The notes under the pieces are model-generated. The model was not told the origin of the DNA. It did no database searches and saw nothing but the letters and a program-made list of their open reading frames with translations. Shown piece after piece: positions 44,381 through 54,517 of a stretch of DNA of 54,517 bases. The translations under genes and the position numbers were made by a program. Position 1 is the stretch's first letter, and each line of letters begins with the position of its first letter. This stretch comes from Candidatus Poribacteria bacterium (GTDB lineage: Bacteria; Poribacteria; WGA-4E; JAJDTR01): assembly GCA_022827055.1 (NCBI GenBank), contig JAJDTR010000112.1, forward strand, positions 1 through 54,517, in the 5' to 3' direction.

Positions 44381-44905
44381 ATGAAATCTGACTCGTCGGG
44401 AAAAACTCACGAACTTGATACCGTGCTTGGAGCGTTACTCAAAGAACAGGGTTTCGAGCACAAGATGGTTGAACAGAAAGTCTTTTCTGCTTGGGAACGA
44501 GCCGTCGGTAAACTAATTGCTCGTAACACCCAGCCGGTGTCGCTTGTAAAGTCAAAGTTGACTGTTCACGCCTTGTCGCACCCGTTGGTAACGGAGTTAA
44601 CACTCCTGCGACGGGACATTATTCGAAAACTCAACGCCGAAATTGGTCGAGCCGCTGTTAGAGAGCTGCGCTTTCAGATGAAGCCGCAGCGGTCCTCGCT
44701 ACGCCCAACGTCTCAACGCGCCCGTCGTTCTCATCGTCATAATGAGTTGGTGGATAATCTCCGAGAAGGAGAGATTTCCGCCGGTGTCTTGAAAAAGGTT
44801 GATCGCACAATCGAAGATGTCGCCGATCCGGAGTTGAAAACAAATTTACGGCACTTATTCATCAGTCAATGCCGGCGCTCAAACTTTGAAAGCCCCGATC
44901 GCTAA
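44381..44905 (+). CDS. DciA/DUF721 helicase-loading family protein
   Basis: 174 residues from ATG 44381 (AAGGCGGG upstream; GTG 44348 is an alternative). It has a DUF721 core: LGALLKEQGFEHKMVEQKVF, AWERAVGKLIARNTQPVSLV, LTVHALSHPLVTELTLLRRD. DciA replaces DnaC for loading DnaB in most bacteria. Location between recF and gyrB is the classic position. The C-terminal half is basic and probably disordered. Confidence 0.85.
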   Translation: MKSDSSGKTHELDTVLGALLKEQGFEHKMVEQKVFSAWERAVGKLIARNTQPVSLVKSKLTVHALSHPLVTELTLLRRDIIRKLNAEIGRAAVRELRFQMKPQRSSLRPTSQRARRSHRHNELVDNLREGEISAGVLKKVDRTIEDVADPELKTNLRHLFISQCRRSNFESPDR

Positions 44906-47738
<2,833 letters not shown>

Positions 47739-47815
47739 TAGTGGTCAGTGACCTCTGACTAGTGCCCGGAAAAGCCGAGTCTCTACCGACCACTGAGCAC
47801 TAGCTACTGTTTTAG
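47739..47815. repeat. Dyad-rich AGTGGTCAGTG region after gyrB
   Basis: GTGGTC near 47742 and CTAGTG near 47759 pair with GACCAC and CACTAG about 35 nt later. The motif recurs before gyrA (about 48040-48066) and at 1147-1162. It may terminate gyrB. Confidence 0.4.
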
Positions 47816-47824
47816 AGGATCAGC

Positions 47825-47899
47825 GTGCAAACAGAGAGAAACGAACCCTCAAACATCGTTACCAGATACATCAAACTATACATGCGCCGGGATCCGTAG
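47825..47899 (+). pseudogene. Remnant of the gyrA 5' end
   Basis: GTG CAA ACA GAG AGA AAC GAA is identical to the gyrA start, and the similarity continues through VTRYI (residue 16). After that the sequence diverges and stops at TAG inside the hairpin at 47896-47918. The ~35 nt upstream, including a Shine-Dalgarno-like AGAGGA, also resemble the real gyrA leader. A 24-codon leader peptide could be made; a duplication remnant is the simpler reading. Confidence 0.8.
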
Positions 47900-47918
47900 G
47901 GGTTGGGTCTCCCAACCC
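47896..47918. repeat. GTAGG hairpin, stem GGGTTGGG
   Basis: GTAGG overlaps an 8-bp stem GGGTTGGG / TCT / CCCAACCC. It provides the stop codon of the gyrA remnant. Confidence 0.8.
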
Positions 47919-47927
47919 GTTGGGCGA

Positions 47928-47963
47928 GGATCAACTGACTGGATAAGGAAGGCGATAGAGATC
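47928..47963 (+). repeat. GATC-bounded repeat upstream of gyrA
   Basis: GGATCAACTGACTGGATAAG then GAAGGCGATAGAGATC, 36 nt, directly after the GTAGG hairpin. Confidence 0.7.
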
Positions 47964-48081
47964 TTTCCTTCCCCCTACGATTACACACACACCTGACATA
48001 AATATCGACAAAACCTAATGGTCAGCAAAACAGCGTCTTTACAGGTCACTGTCCAGTAGTCACTGCTTTTCAAGGAGAAGC

Positions 48082-50583
48082 GTGCAAACAGAGAGAAACG
48101 AATCCCCAAGTATCGTAACTAGATATATCGAAGACGAGTTAAAAGACTCGTATCTGACCTACGCGATGAGTGTCAACACGAATCGCGCTATCCCGGATGT
48201 GCGTGACGGATTAAAGCCTAGCACGCGCCGAATTCTCTACGCCATGGGGGAGATAAACCTGACCTCCAACCGCCCCTACGACAAATGCGCTGCCGTCATT
48301 GGCGAGGTCATGAAGAACTTCCACCCGCACGGCAACGGACCTATCTACGATACTCTTGTGGGATTGACGCAGGAATTTTCGATTCGCTATCCGCTTGTTG
48401 ACGGGCAAGGGAATTTCGGATCGATCGACAGCGATCCGCCGGGGGCGATGCGTTACACGGAGTGCCGCCTCGCTTCGATCGCCGACAGTATGTTGGTGGA
48501 CATCCATAAAAACACTGTGGATTTTCAGCCGAACTACAAGGAATCGACGAATGAACCAATCGTTCTTCCGGCACTTTTGCCCAACCTCCTTGTCAACGGC
48601 ACGACCGGCATCGGCGTCGGCTATCTGACGCGAATCCCGCCGCACAATCTGGGAGAAGTGGTTGATGCGTTAGTGTCGATGCTTGACAACCCGCAGGTCA
48701 CGCTGGCTGAACTGATGCAGCACATGCCGGGGCCCGACTTCCCTACGGCCGGGATTATTGTCGGTAGATCCGGTATTAGGGACATGTACGCCACAGGGAG
48801 GGGAAGTATAACAGTGCGGGCCAGAGCAATCATAGAGGAGTCATCGGGTGGGAAAGAGCAGATTATCGTCACGGAAATCCCGTATCAGGTGAAGAAAGAT
48901 CAGCTGCTCTCCAAGATGTACAATCTGGTTACGGACAAGACGATAACCGGCATTTCCGATATTCGCGATGAATCCGACAAGGAAATTCGGGTGGTGATTG
49001 AACTCAAACGCGGTGTTATCGCGCAGGTCGTGCTAAACCAACTCTACAAGCACACGCAGATGCAAACCAATTACGGCGCGATCATGTTATGCTTGGTCAA
49101 CGGTTTGCCGCAAGTGCTGACGCTGAAATCCATCCTGGTACACTACCTTACGCACCGCCGGGAAGTCATTCGCCGTCGGACGCAGTTCGATCTGGACCGT
49201 AGCGAGGCCCGGGCGCACGTTCTTGAAGGCTACCGCATCGCGTTGAATAATCTTGAAGAGGTCATTGACATTGTCCAAACCGCCGAATCTCCTCAAGAGG
49301 CGCAAGAGCGCTTGATGGCAAATTACGAACTGTCGGAGATTCAAGCCGGCGAGATTCTGACGATGACGCTGCGTCAACTTACCGGTCTTGAGCGCCAGAA
49401 GATAAATGATGAATACGCTAACGTCCTGGAGCGGATTGAAGAGTTGCGTGCAATTTTGGCGAGCGAGGCACTAGTGACCGACATCATCAAAAACGAACTG
49501 TTGGAGCTTAAAAAGGAGTACGGTGACGAACGCCGTACCGAGATCGCCGACGAGGTAGGGAGTTTCGAGATTGAAGACCTAATCGCCGACGAAGAGATGG
49601 TCGTGACGATTTCCCACGCCGGTTATATCAAGCGGATTCCCATTTCAACCTACCGACGTCAGAACCGCGGCGGTGTCGGGGTAATAGGTATGGGTACGAA
49701 AGACGGCGACTTCGTGGAGCACACTTTCGTAGCGTCCGCGCATCAGTATATCTTATTCTTTTCGAATCGCGGGAAGTGCTATTGGCTAAAAGTTTTCGAG
49801 ATACCCGAAGGTGGCCGAACGTCAGCCGGGCGAGCCGTCGTAAACCTCTTAAGGCTGCAGGAGGGCGAAAAAACGACAGCGTTTGTCACCGTACGCCAGT
49901 TTGATGACAATCGATGCCTCTTTATGACGACCCGGAAGGGAATCGTCAAAAAATGCCGTCTCTCCGATTTCAGTAATCCGTATTCCGCCGGCATCATCGC
50001 CATTAACCTTGACGAGGAAGATCAGCTAATCGGCGTTCAATTGGCGGAGGAAAACGACCACACCATCCTAGTGACGCGGCAAGGAATGTCCGTTCACTTT
50101 AACGAGACCGAAGTACGTTGCATGGGCCGAACCGCGAGAGGTGTGCGCGGCATTCGGCTCAGTGACGATGACGCCGTCGTTGGAATGGTGGTTACCCCCG
50201 ATGAGAACACCTCCCTGCTTGTGGTGACAGCCAACGGCTACGGCAAACGTACCTCCGTAAAAGCGTACCGGTACCAATCGCGGGGCGGGAAAGGGGTTAT
50301 CGCTATCAAGACAAGCGCCCGCAACGGGCTTGTAGTCGGCGCCAAACCCGTTTCAGACGGCGATGAACTGATTATCATTAGCTCCAAAGGAATGATAACT
50401 CGGATGGCGGTCAACGACATTCGTGTCATCGGACGTAATACCCAAGGGGTCCGTCTCATGTCGTTGCGAGACGACGAGCATGTCGTTGATGTCGGAAAGA
50501 TTTCCGAGACACAACTCCCGGAAAACGGTGAGGGCGAGGAGAGTAGCGCGGCCGAGACTGCGAGTTCACGGTCGCAAAAATAA
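48082..50583 (+). CDS. gyrA: DNA gyrase subunit A
   Basis: 833 residues from GTG 48082, with AAGGAG 6 nt upstream. Catalytic Tyr125 in MRYTECRL. The breakage-reunion region and coiled coil follow, then the beta-pinwheel C-terminal domain with GyrA-box-like segments YRRQNRGGVGVIGM and YQSRGGKGVIAIKT. The quinolone-determining segment reads HPHGNGPIYD: the positions of E. coli Asp82-Ser83-Ala84 are Asn85-Gly86-Pro87, while Asp87 is kept as Asp90. Preceded by a remnant of its own 5' end. Confidence 0.97.
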   Translation: MQTERNESPSIVTRYIEDELKDSYLTYAMSVNTNRAIPDVRDGLKPSTRRILYAMGEINLTSNRPYDKCAAVIGEVMKNFHPHGNGPIYDTLVGLTQEFSIRYPLVDGQGNFGSIDSDPPGAMRYTECRLASIADSMLVDIHKNTVDFQPNYKESTNEPIVLPALLPNLLVNGTTGIGVGYLTRIPPHNLGEVVDALVSMLDNPQVTLAELMQHMPGPDFPTAGIIVGRSGIRDMYATGRGSITVRARAIIEESSGGKEQIIVTEIPYQVKKDQLLSKMYNLVTDKTITGISDIRDESDKEIRVVIELKRGVIAQVVLNQLYKHTQMQTNYGAIMLCLVNGLPQVLTLKSILVHYLTHRREVIRRRTQFDLDRSEARAHVLEGYRIALNNLEEVIDIVQTAESPQEAQERLMANYELSEIQAGEILTMTLRQLTGLERQKINDEYANVLERIEELRAILASEALVTDIIKNELLELKKEYGDERRTEIADEVGSFEIEDLIADEEMVVTISHAGYIKRIPISTYRRQNRGGVGVIGMGTKDGDFVEHTFVASAHQYILFFSNRGKCYWLKVFEIPEGGRTSAGRAVVNLLRLQEGEKTTAFVTVRQFDDNRCLFMTTRKGIVKKCRLSDFSNPYSAGIIAINLDEEDQLIGVQLAEENDHTILVTRQGMSVHFNETEVRCMGRTARGVRGIRLSDDDAVVGMVVTPDENTSLLVVTANGYGKRTSVKAYRYQSRGGKGVIAIKTSARNGLVVGAKPVSDGDELIIISSKGMITRMAVNDIRVIGRNTQGVRLMSLRDDEHVVDVGKISETQLPENGEGEESSAAETASSRSQK

Positions 50584-50770
50584 TTCAGCGTCCGACATGG
50601 CCGATTCAGAGTCATCGCGCCCAAACAGATTATTCACTCGCCACATCCGTGCATTTTTTACACAATCTCGGAAGAATCAAGATTGCGGAACCTATTCCTC
50701 TCAATTTCCCATGACGCGTCAAGAAACTTCAACTAACCACAAGCCGAAATCCACAGACCACGGGGCATTC

Positions 50771-52435
50771 ATGCGTCGTCTCACAGCGATACCACTCTTT
50801 GTCATTGCCGTTTTCCTTAACTGCGCCATGGTAGCTGCGGAAGACACCATGGACACCGAAATGCTGCAGGTGCCGGACCCATCCGGAAATCTCGACATAC
50901 AGAACTCCGTGGAATTTTCTCCCCTGCCTTTAAGCGGCGAATATGAGAATGCCAAACCGGTCTATACACAACTGATGTGGGCGACCTATCTCCACACCAT
51001 GCGACGGCTTTCCGATGCGAAAGAGATGTATCTCCGTGTGCTTGAGAATCACGAACCTTCTGCTTTCATCCATACAAAACTAGCAGAACTCAGTCGCGAA
51101 ATGCAAGACATCAAGGGCGCGGAAAGGGAATGCCGGCGAGCCATTGAACTTCAACCAGACAAAGCCGCTCCACATTTTCTGCTGGGAGAGATTCTTTTCC
51201 GACGCCTCCAGCAAAGACGCCGGTCAACGCGTGCCAGGGAAGAGAAAATTTGGGCGGAGATGATAGACGAGTTCCGGAAGGTGACTGAATTGCAACCCGA
51301 CCATGTGGAGGCGCACCGTCATCTGGCGTTGATCGGGAAGTTTAGGAAAGATTATAAGTTGGCGATTCATTCGTTCAAAGAGTTGACACGGATTATGCCC
51401 TACCACGCGAGGTTTCATCTCGATCTTGCGGAATTATACGAAGAGTCTGAACGAAGGGAAGACGCCATTGCCGCCTACGAGCGGGCGGTGAAAATTGATC
51501 GAAATCTATTAAAGGGTCATAATGCATTGGGGAGATATTACGTCGAGCAGTATGAACAGATCATGAATCAACCCGATGCGCCCGCCGAGCAGTTGAAGAC
51601 CGCGAAAGCAAGTCTCGAGAAAGCGATCGCCGCGTACCAAGAACTAAAGCGTCTTGATAGTCCCGAAAACCTTTCTCGTTATGACGTCCTGCTCCCGAAC
51701 TTGCGTACGCGTCTAGGTAGCCTGTGTTCCGAACTTGGCGGCGTGGAGGAGGGAATTGAAATCTTGCGGCAAGTGGTTCTTGAGTACCCCGAAAATGCGG
51801 ATGCAAATTATTGGCTCGGGATTGCCTATCAGGCACAGGGTGATTTTGAAGTGGCATACCCGTACCTAAAGAAAGCTGCTACCCTTGAGCCCGGAGATGT
51901 GGTGAGGCGGTATTTCGATCTCGAGCAATATGAAGAGGCGGTAGACATCTTACAAAGCGTTTTAAGAGATGACTCCGATAATGTGGAAGCAATCTATTGG
52001 ACAGGGCTCGCGTATGAAGGGCTTGGCGATCTCCAAAAAACAGAGTTCTTCCTGAGAAAAGCCATCTCCGTTAATCCGGAGTACTCGGACGCGCTTAACG
52101 CTTTGGGATATTTCTTCGCCGAGAATGGTACCAATCTGGACGAAGCTGTCGACCTTATCAAGAAAGCGTTGAAGAAATCACCGAGGCAAGCCGGTTATAT
52201 TGATAGCCTCGGCTGGGCATACTTCAAACAGGGCAAACTCGATGAAGCCTTGGAGCAACTGGAAACGGCAATCCGCCTCATGCCCCAAAGCGCGGAGATT
52301 CAGGACCATTTGGGTGATGCCTACATGAAGAAGGGGTTAAAAGACAAAGCGATTGCAGCATGGCAAAGAGCCATTCAACTGGAGCCAAACAATTCCGCCA
52401 TTCGAGAGAAGTTAAAAACAGAGGTCAGCGATTAA
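50771..52435 (+). CDS. Exported TPR-repeat protein
   Basis: 554 residues from ATG 50771, chosen because it begins a normal signal peptide (MRRLTAIPLFVIAVFLNCAM, then VAAED); ATG 50711 would extend the n-region by 20 residues, and the open frame further upstream overlaps gyrA. About ten TPRs (for example LSREMQDIKGAERECRRAIE, YPENADANYWLGIAYQAQGD, SAEIQDHLGDAYMKKGLKDK). Probably a periplasmic or surface scaffold. No enzymatic domain. About 190 nt after gyrA; likely its own promoter. Confidence 0.8.
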   Translation: MRRLTAIPLFVIAVFLNCAMVAAEDTMDTEMLQVPDPSGNLDIQNSVEFSPLPLSGEYENAKPVYTQLMWATYLHTMRRLSDAKEMYLRVLENHEPSAFIHTKLAELSREMQDIKGAERECRRAIELQPDKAAPHFLLGEILFRRLQQRRRSTRAREEKIWAEMIDEFRKVTELQPDHVEAHRHLALIGKFRKDYKLAIHSFKELTRIMPYHARFHLDLAELYEESERREDAIAAYERAVKIDRNLLKGHNALGRYYVEQYEQIMNQPDAPAEQLKTAKASLEKAIAAYQELKRLDSPENLSRYDVLLPNLRTRLGSLCSELGGVEEGIEILRQVVLEYPENADANYWLGIAYQAQGDFEVAYPYLKKAATLEPGDVVRRYFDLEQYEEAVDILQSVLRDDSDNVEAIYWTGLAYEGLGDLQKTEFFLRKAISVNPEYSDALNALGYFFAENGTNLDEAVDLIKKALKKSPRQAGYIDSLGWAYFKQGKLDEALEQLETAIRLMPQSAEIQDHLGDAYMKKGLKDKAIAAWQRAIQLEPNNSAIREKLKTEVSD

Positions 52436-52591
52436 ACGAAACAGGGTCTTTCCGCAAGACTCGGTTTCTCTCATCATCTTGCGAGCACCTGTTGCAAGAA
52501 ATCGCGATCGAGAGATGGTTCCTACCGTAATTTTCCGCGTTCATCTTTATTGCCGCCGTGCGGGATTTTCTATTTTGGGAGTGTGCGGTTA

Positions 52592-54376
52592 ATGGTGAAC
52601 AGAAAAAGACTCTCCTCTCCTCTCTCTTCCATTCGCCGCCCCCGACATGTTCGGTACATTCTCGTCATCCTTGCGCTCTTCCACATTCACTCCCTTGCCT
52701 ATGCGTGGATTGACGGCACTCCCTACCTTATTGAACAATTCCCTTCCCTGACGGAAGCACCCGTTTCCCCCGCCGCCCCAGCGCAACCGGCACCCCCTGC
52801 GGTCGGAGACCGCCATTCCTTCTTTTCGGTTGATGTGCGAACCCAAGAACAGTATATTGTTTCGGCGACATTGCGGGCTATCGGTGAGTTCTGCTACCTG
52901 TATGTCGAGGATTCTCAATGGGAACGCACCGTCAAACGGGAAACGCTCGAAGTGGTGCGCCGCGCCTTCGACGACTCGACTCCAGCCGACCCGCAGCGCG
53001 GGATATACCGGATACAGACGGATCTCTTTGGGGCTCCCCCGAACGTTGACGGAGACCCCAAAATATATCTGCTCCTGCTCGACATTCGTGACGGAGCGGT
53101 GAGGGGCGGCGGGTTTATAGCCGGGTTTTTTAACCCAGTCGATCAACAGCGCGGTGTATTACGGCACCCGGAATTGGGAACCCCAATGCGCAGCAATGAG
53201 CGCGACCTGCTATACATTGACACCCATCCACTCGACACGGGCGGCGCGGAAGGGCTTGGCGTAATCGCGCACGAATTCCATCACTTAATCCATTGGCGCC
53301 TCGACCGCAGCGAGGCGATATGGGTTAATGAGGGGTGCGCCGATGTCGCCATGTTCCTCTGCGGGTACCGCCCCGAAGAGCATACGGAGAGTTTCGAAAA
53401 GCACCCGTCAACATCGCTGACCAACTGGCCGCTCGGCGGCGGTAGTCATCTCGCTCATTACGGCGCCGCCTACCTCTGGATGCTGTATCTTTACGAACAG
53501 CTCGGCGGTCAGGAAACGATCGCCGCGATAGTGCGGGAACGAGCGGATGGGATTGCCGGCGTAAATAACGCGCTGCTGTCGCAAGGTTTAACCCGAACCT
53601 TTTCATCCATTTTTGCCGACTGGAAGGTGGCAAACCTTCTGGACAACACTCACTTTGCAGAGGGGCGGTACGGATACCAAAACGAAGACGTGGCGATTCG
53701 CGTACCGCGAACGCACACTTCATACCCGATTACGGCGAGGGGCGATGCATTGTCCAATTATGCCGCCGACTATGTTACCCTGTTGTCGAGCGGCGGATGG
53801 CAAGGGCTGAACGTCGTCTTCGAGATTCAATCTCCGCTTGCGAGATCGGGTATTGTCGACGGGAGTCGAATCTACGACCTGAAGGCTATAGAGTTTCAAG
53901 ATGGGCGCCCTCTTCAGGTGATTGATGTACCGTTGACTGCGGACGGTAAAGGGAGTATGATTAATCCGAACTTTGGATTGAGCGTTGGACAGGTCACCTT
54001 CGTGCCGAGTGTGCAGCCTCACGGCGCCGCCTTACCCGATGAACCGTCGACTTACGAGTATCACGCGGAATTGGGCGCTGAAATCACGTTTAATGCGTCC
54101 GTTTTGCCGAACCCCGTTCACTCCCGGTATTGGGACATTATTGCGGTGCCCAGTAGCTTCGTCGGCGTCAACACGCCCCTCGTTACGGTGTCCGCCGGGA
54201 AAACGGTAATTGTGTCCGATGGACCGATGACGCCCGTGCATGACGGTTCAATCTACACCTACCCAATTTATCTGAGCCTTGAGATAGAGCCGACCGATGT
54301 TGAATGGCACATTCAATTCTTCGACAAGATTGTTGCCGAAGGTAAATTGGCGGAGATAAAAGTGAAAGGCAATTAG
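52592..54376 (+). CDS. Secreted M30-like zinc metallopeptidase
   Basis: 594 residues from ATG 52592 (GGGAG about 11 nt upstream). Signal peptide (YILVILALFHIHSLAYA). Catalytic HEFHH at 227-231 in GVIAHEFHHLIHW, and a second metal-ligand region WVNEGCADVAMFL (Glu247). This resembles hyicolysin/M30-type peptidases (HEFQH ... NEG), with the following AAYLWMLYLYEQLGG also typical. The C-terminal ~220 residues are beta-rich and likely non-catalytic. An extracellular protease is inferred. Confidence 0.8.
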   Translation: MVNRKRLSSPLSSIRRPRHVRYILVILALFHIHSLAYAWIDGTPYLIEQFPSLTEAPVSPAAPAQPAPPAVGDRHSFFSVDVRTQEQYIVSATLRAIGEFCYLYVEDSQWERTVKRETLEVVRRAFDDSTPADPQRGIYRIQTDLFGAPPNVDGDPKIYLLLLDIRDGAVRGGGFIAGFFNPVDQQRGVLRHPELGTPMRSNERDLLYIDTHPLDTGGAEGLGVIAHEFHHLIHWRLDRSEAIWVNEGCADVAMFLCGYRPEEHTESFEKHPSTSLTNWPLGGGSHLAHYGAAYLWMLYLYEQLGGQETIAAIVRERADGIAGVNNALLSQGLTRTFSSIFADWKVANLLDNTHFAEGRYGYQNEDVAIRVPRTHTSYPITARGDALSNYAADYVTLLSSGGWQGLNVVFEIQSPLARSGIVDGSRIYDLKAIEFQDGRPLQVIDVPLTADGKGSMINPNFGLSVGQVTFVPSVQPHGAALPDEPSTYEYHAELGAEITFNASVLPNPVHSRYWDIIAVPSSFVGVNTPLVTVSAGKTVIVSDGPMTPVHDGSIYTYPIYLSLEIEPTDVEWHIQFFDKIVAEGKLAEIKVKGN

Positions 54377-54517
54377 CGATGAGTGGTGGCCGCTTATCAA
54401 ACACGGTAATTTTTAGGCTCTTCAGAGTTAAGTGTGGAAAATGACATCAACAAAGGACTTTCGCAGTCGAGTGCTCAAATCCGCCTAGTTTCGGCAGTAG
54501 GGAATAACGATCGTTAT
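54377..54517. other. Right-end non-coding stretch
   Basis: 141 nt to the window edge with no ORF, repeat or hairpin that I can support. Confidence 0.5.

Noticed and set aside
50423-50770. N-terminal extension of the TPR protein reaching into gyrA
   Set aside because: It would overlap gyrA by about 160 nt and has no signal peptide; the ATG at 50771 begins a clean signal sequence.

Overview
This window looks like chromosomal DNA from an uncultured Poribacteria-like bacterium (PVC/FCB neighbourhood). Evidence: three proteins end in the same secretion/anchoring tail (NYPNPFNPETWIPY followed by a FlgD-like fold). Planctomycete-type DUF1549/DUF1553 and DUF1501 proteins sit beside cytochrome-type CxxCH proteins. 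Intergenic DNA is full of short palindromic repeats. The taxon is inferred from protein style only; there is no rRNA or tRNA in the window.

Layout. 1-3.7 kb (+): the 3' end of a LamG/dockerin surface protein, then a membrane-bound zinc peptidase with TPRs. 3.7-21.1 kb (all -): a HigBA-like toxin-antitoxin locus with a frameshifted toxin; an SDR; a TPR lipoprotein plus LpoB-like lipoprotein pair; an HpcH/HpaI-type aldolase with a class III aminotransferase; a UDG-like protein; overlapping genes for the E1alpha, E1beta and E2 subunits of a 2-oxoacid (pyruvate or acetoin) dehydrogenase; an amidase; a DUF4159 protein; a DapF-like protein lacking both catalytic cysteines; an aspartate carbamoyltransferase carrying a PyrI-type zinc module; and PyrD. 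21.7-33.9 kb (+): two tandem, very similar ~1,480-residue secreted cytochrome/LRR/cohesin/dockerin proteins, then DUF1549/DUF1553 and DUF1501 proteins. 33.9-35.0 kb: a repeat-rich non-coding block. 35.0-38.9 kb: a small coiled-coil/membrane ORF, HisC (+), then IspH and an AIR-synthase-like protein (-). 39.5-50.6 kb: the replication origin region dnaA-oriC-dnaN-recF-dciA-gyrB-gyrA. 50.8-54.4 kb: a TPR protein and an M30-like secreted zinc peptidase.

How it works together. The origin cluster is canonical. DnaA-box clusters flank dnaA, and between dnaA and dnaN two DnaA boxes run into a five-unit DnaA-trio, a Bacillus-like unwinding module. The secreted LRR/cytochrome pair plus DUF1549/DUF1501 proteins look like one extracytoplasmic unit whose substrate cannot be read from the sequence. 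LpoB with its TPR lipoprotein partner suggests outer-membrane control of peptidoglycan synthesis.

Repeats are the most unusual part of the window. Hairpins share one architecture (GTAGG, variable stem, tiny loop, exactly complementary stem) but have different stem sequences. A second ~37-nt family is bounded by GGATC/GATCC, and one copy lies inside an open reading frame. Two MITE-like elements with 13-bp terminal inverted repeats bracket the pyrB-like gene, and each carries one of the hairpins. A decayed copy of the gyrA 5' end lies upstream of the real gyrA and ends inside another hairpin.
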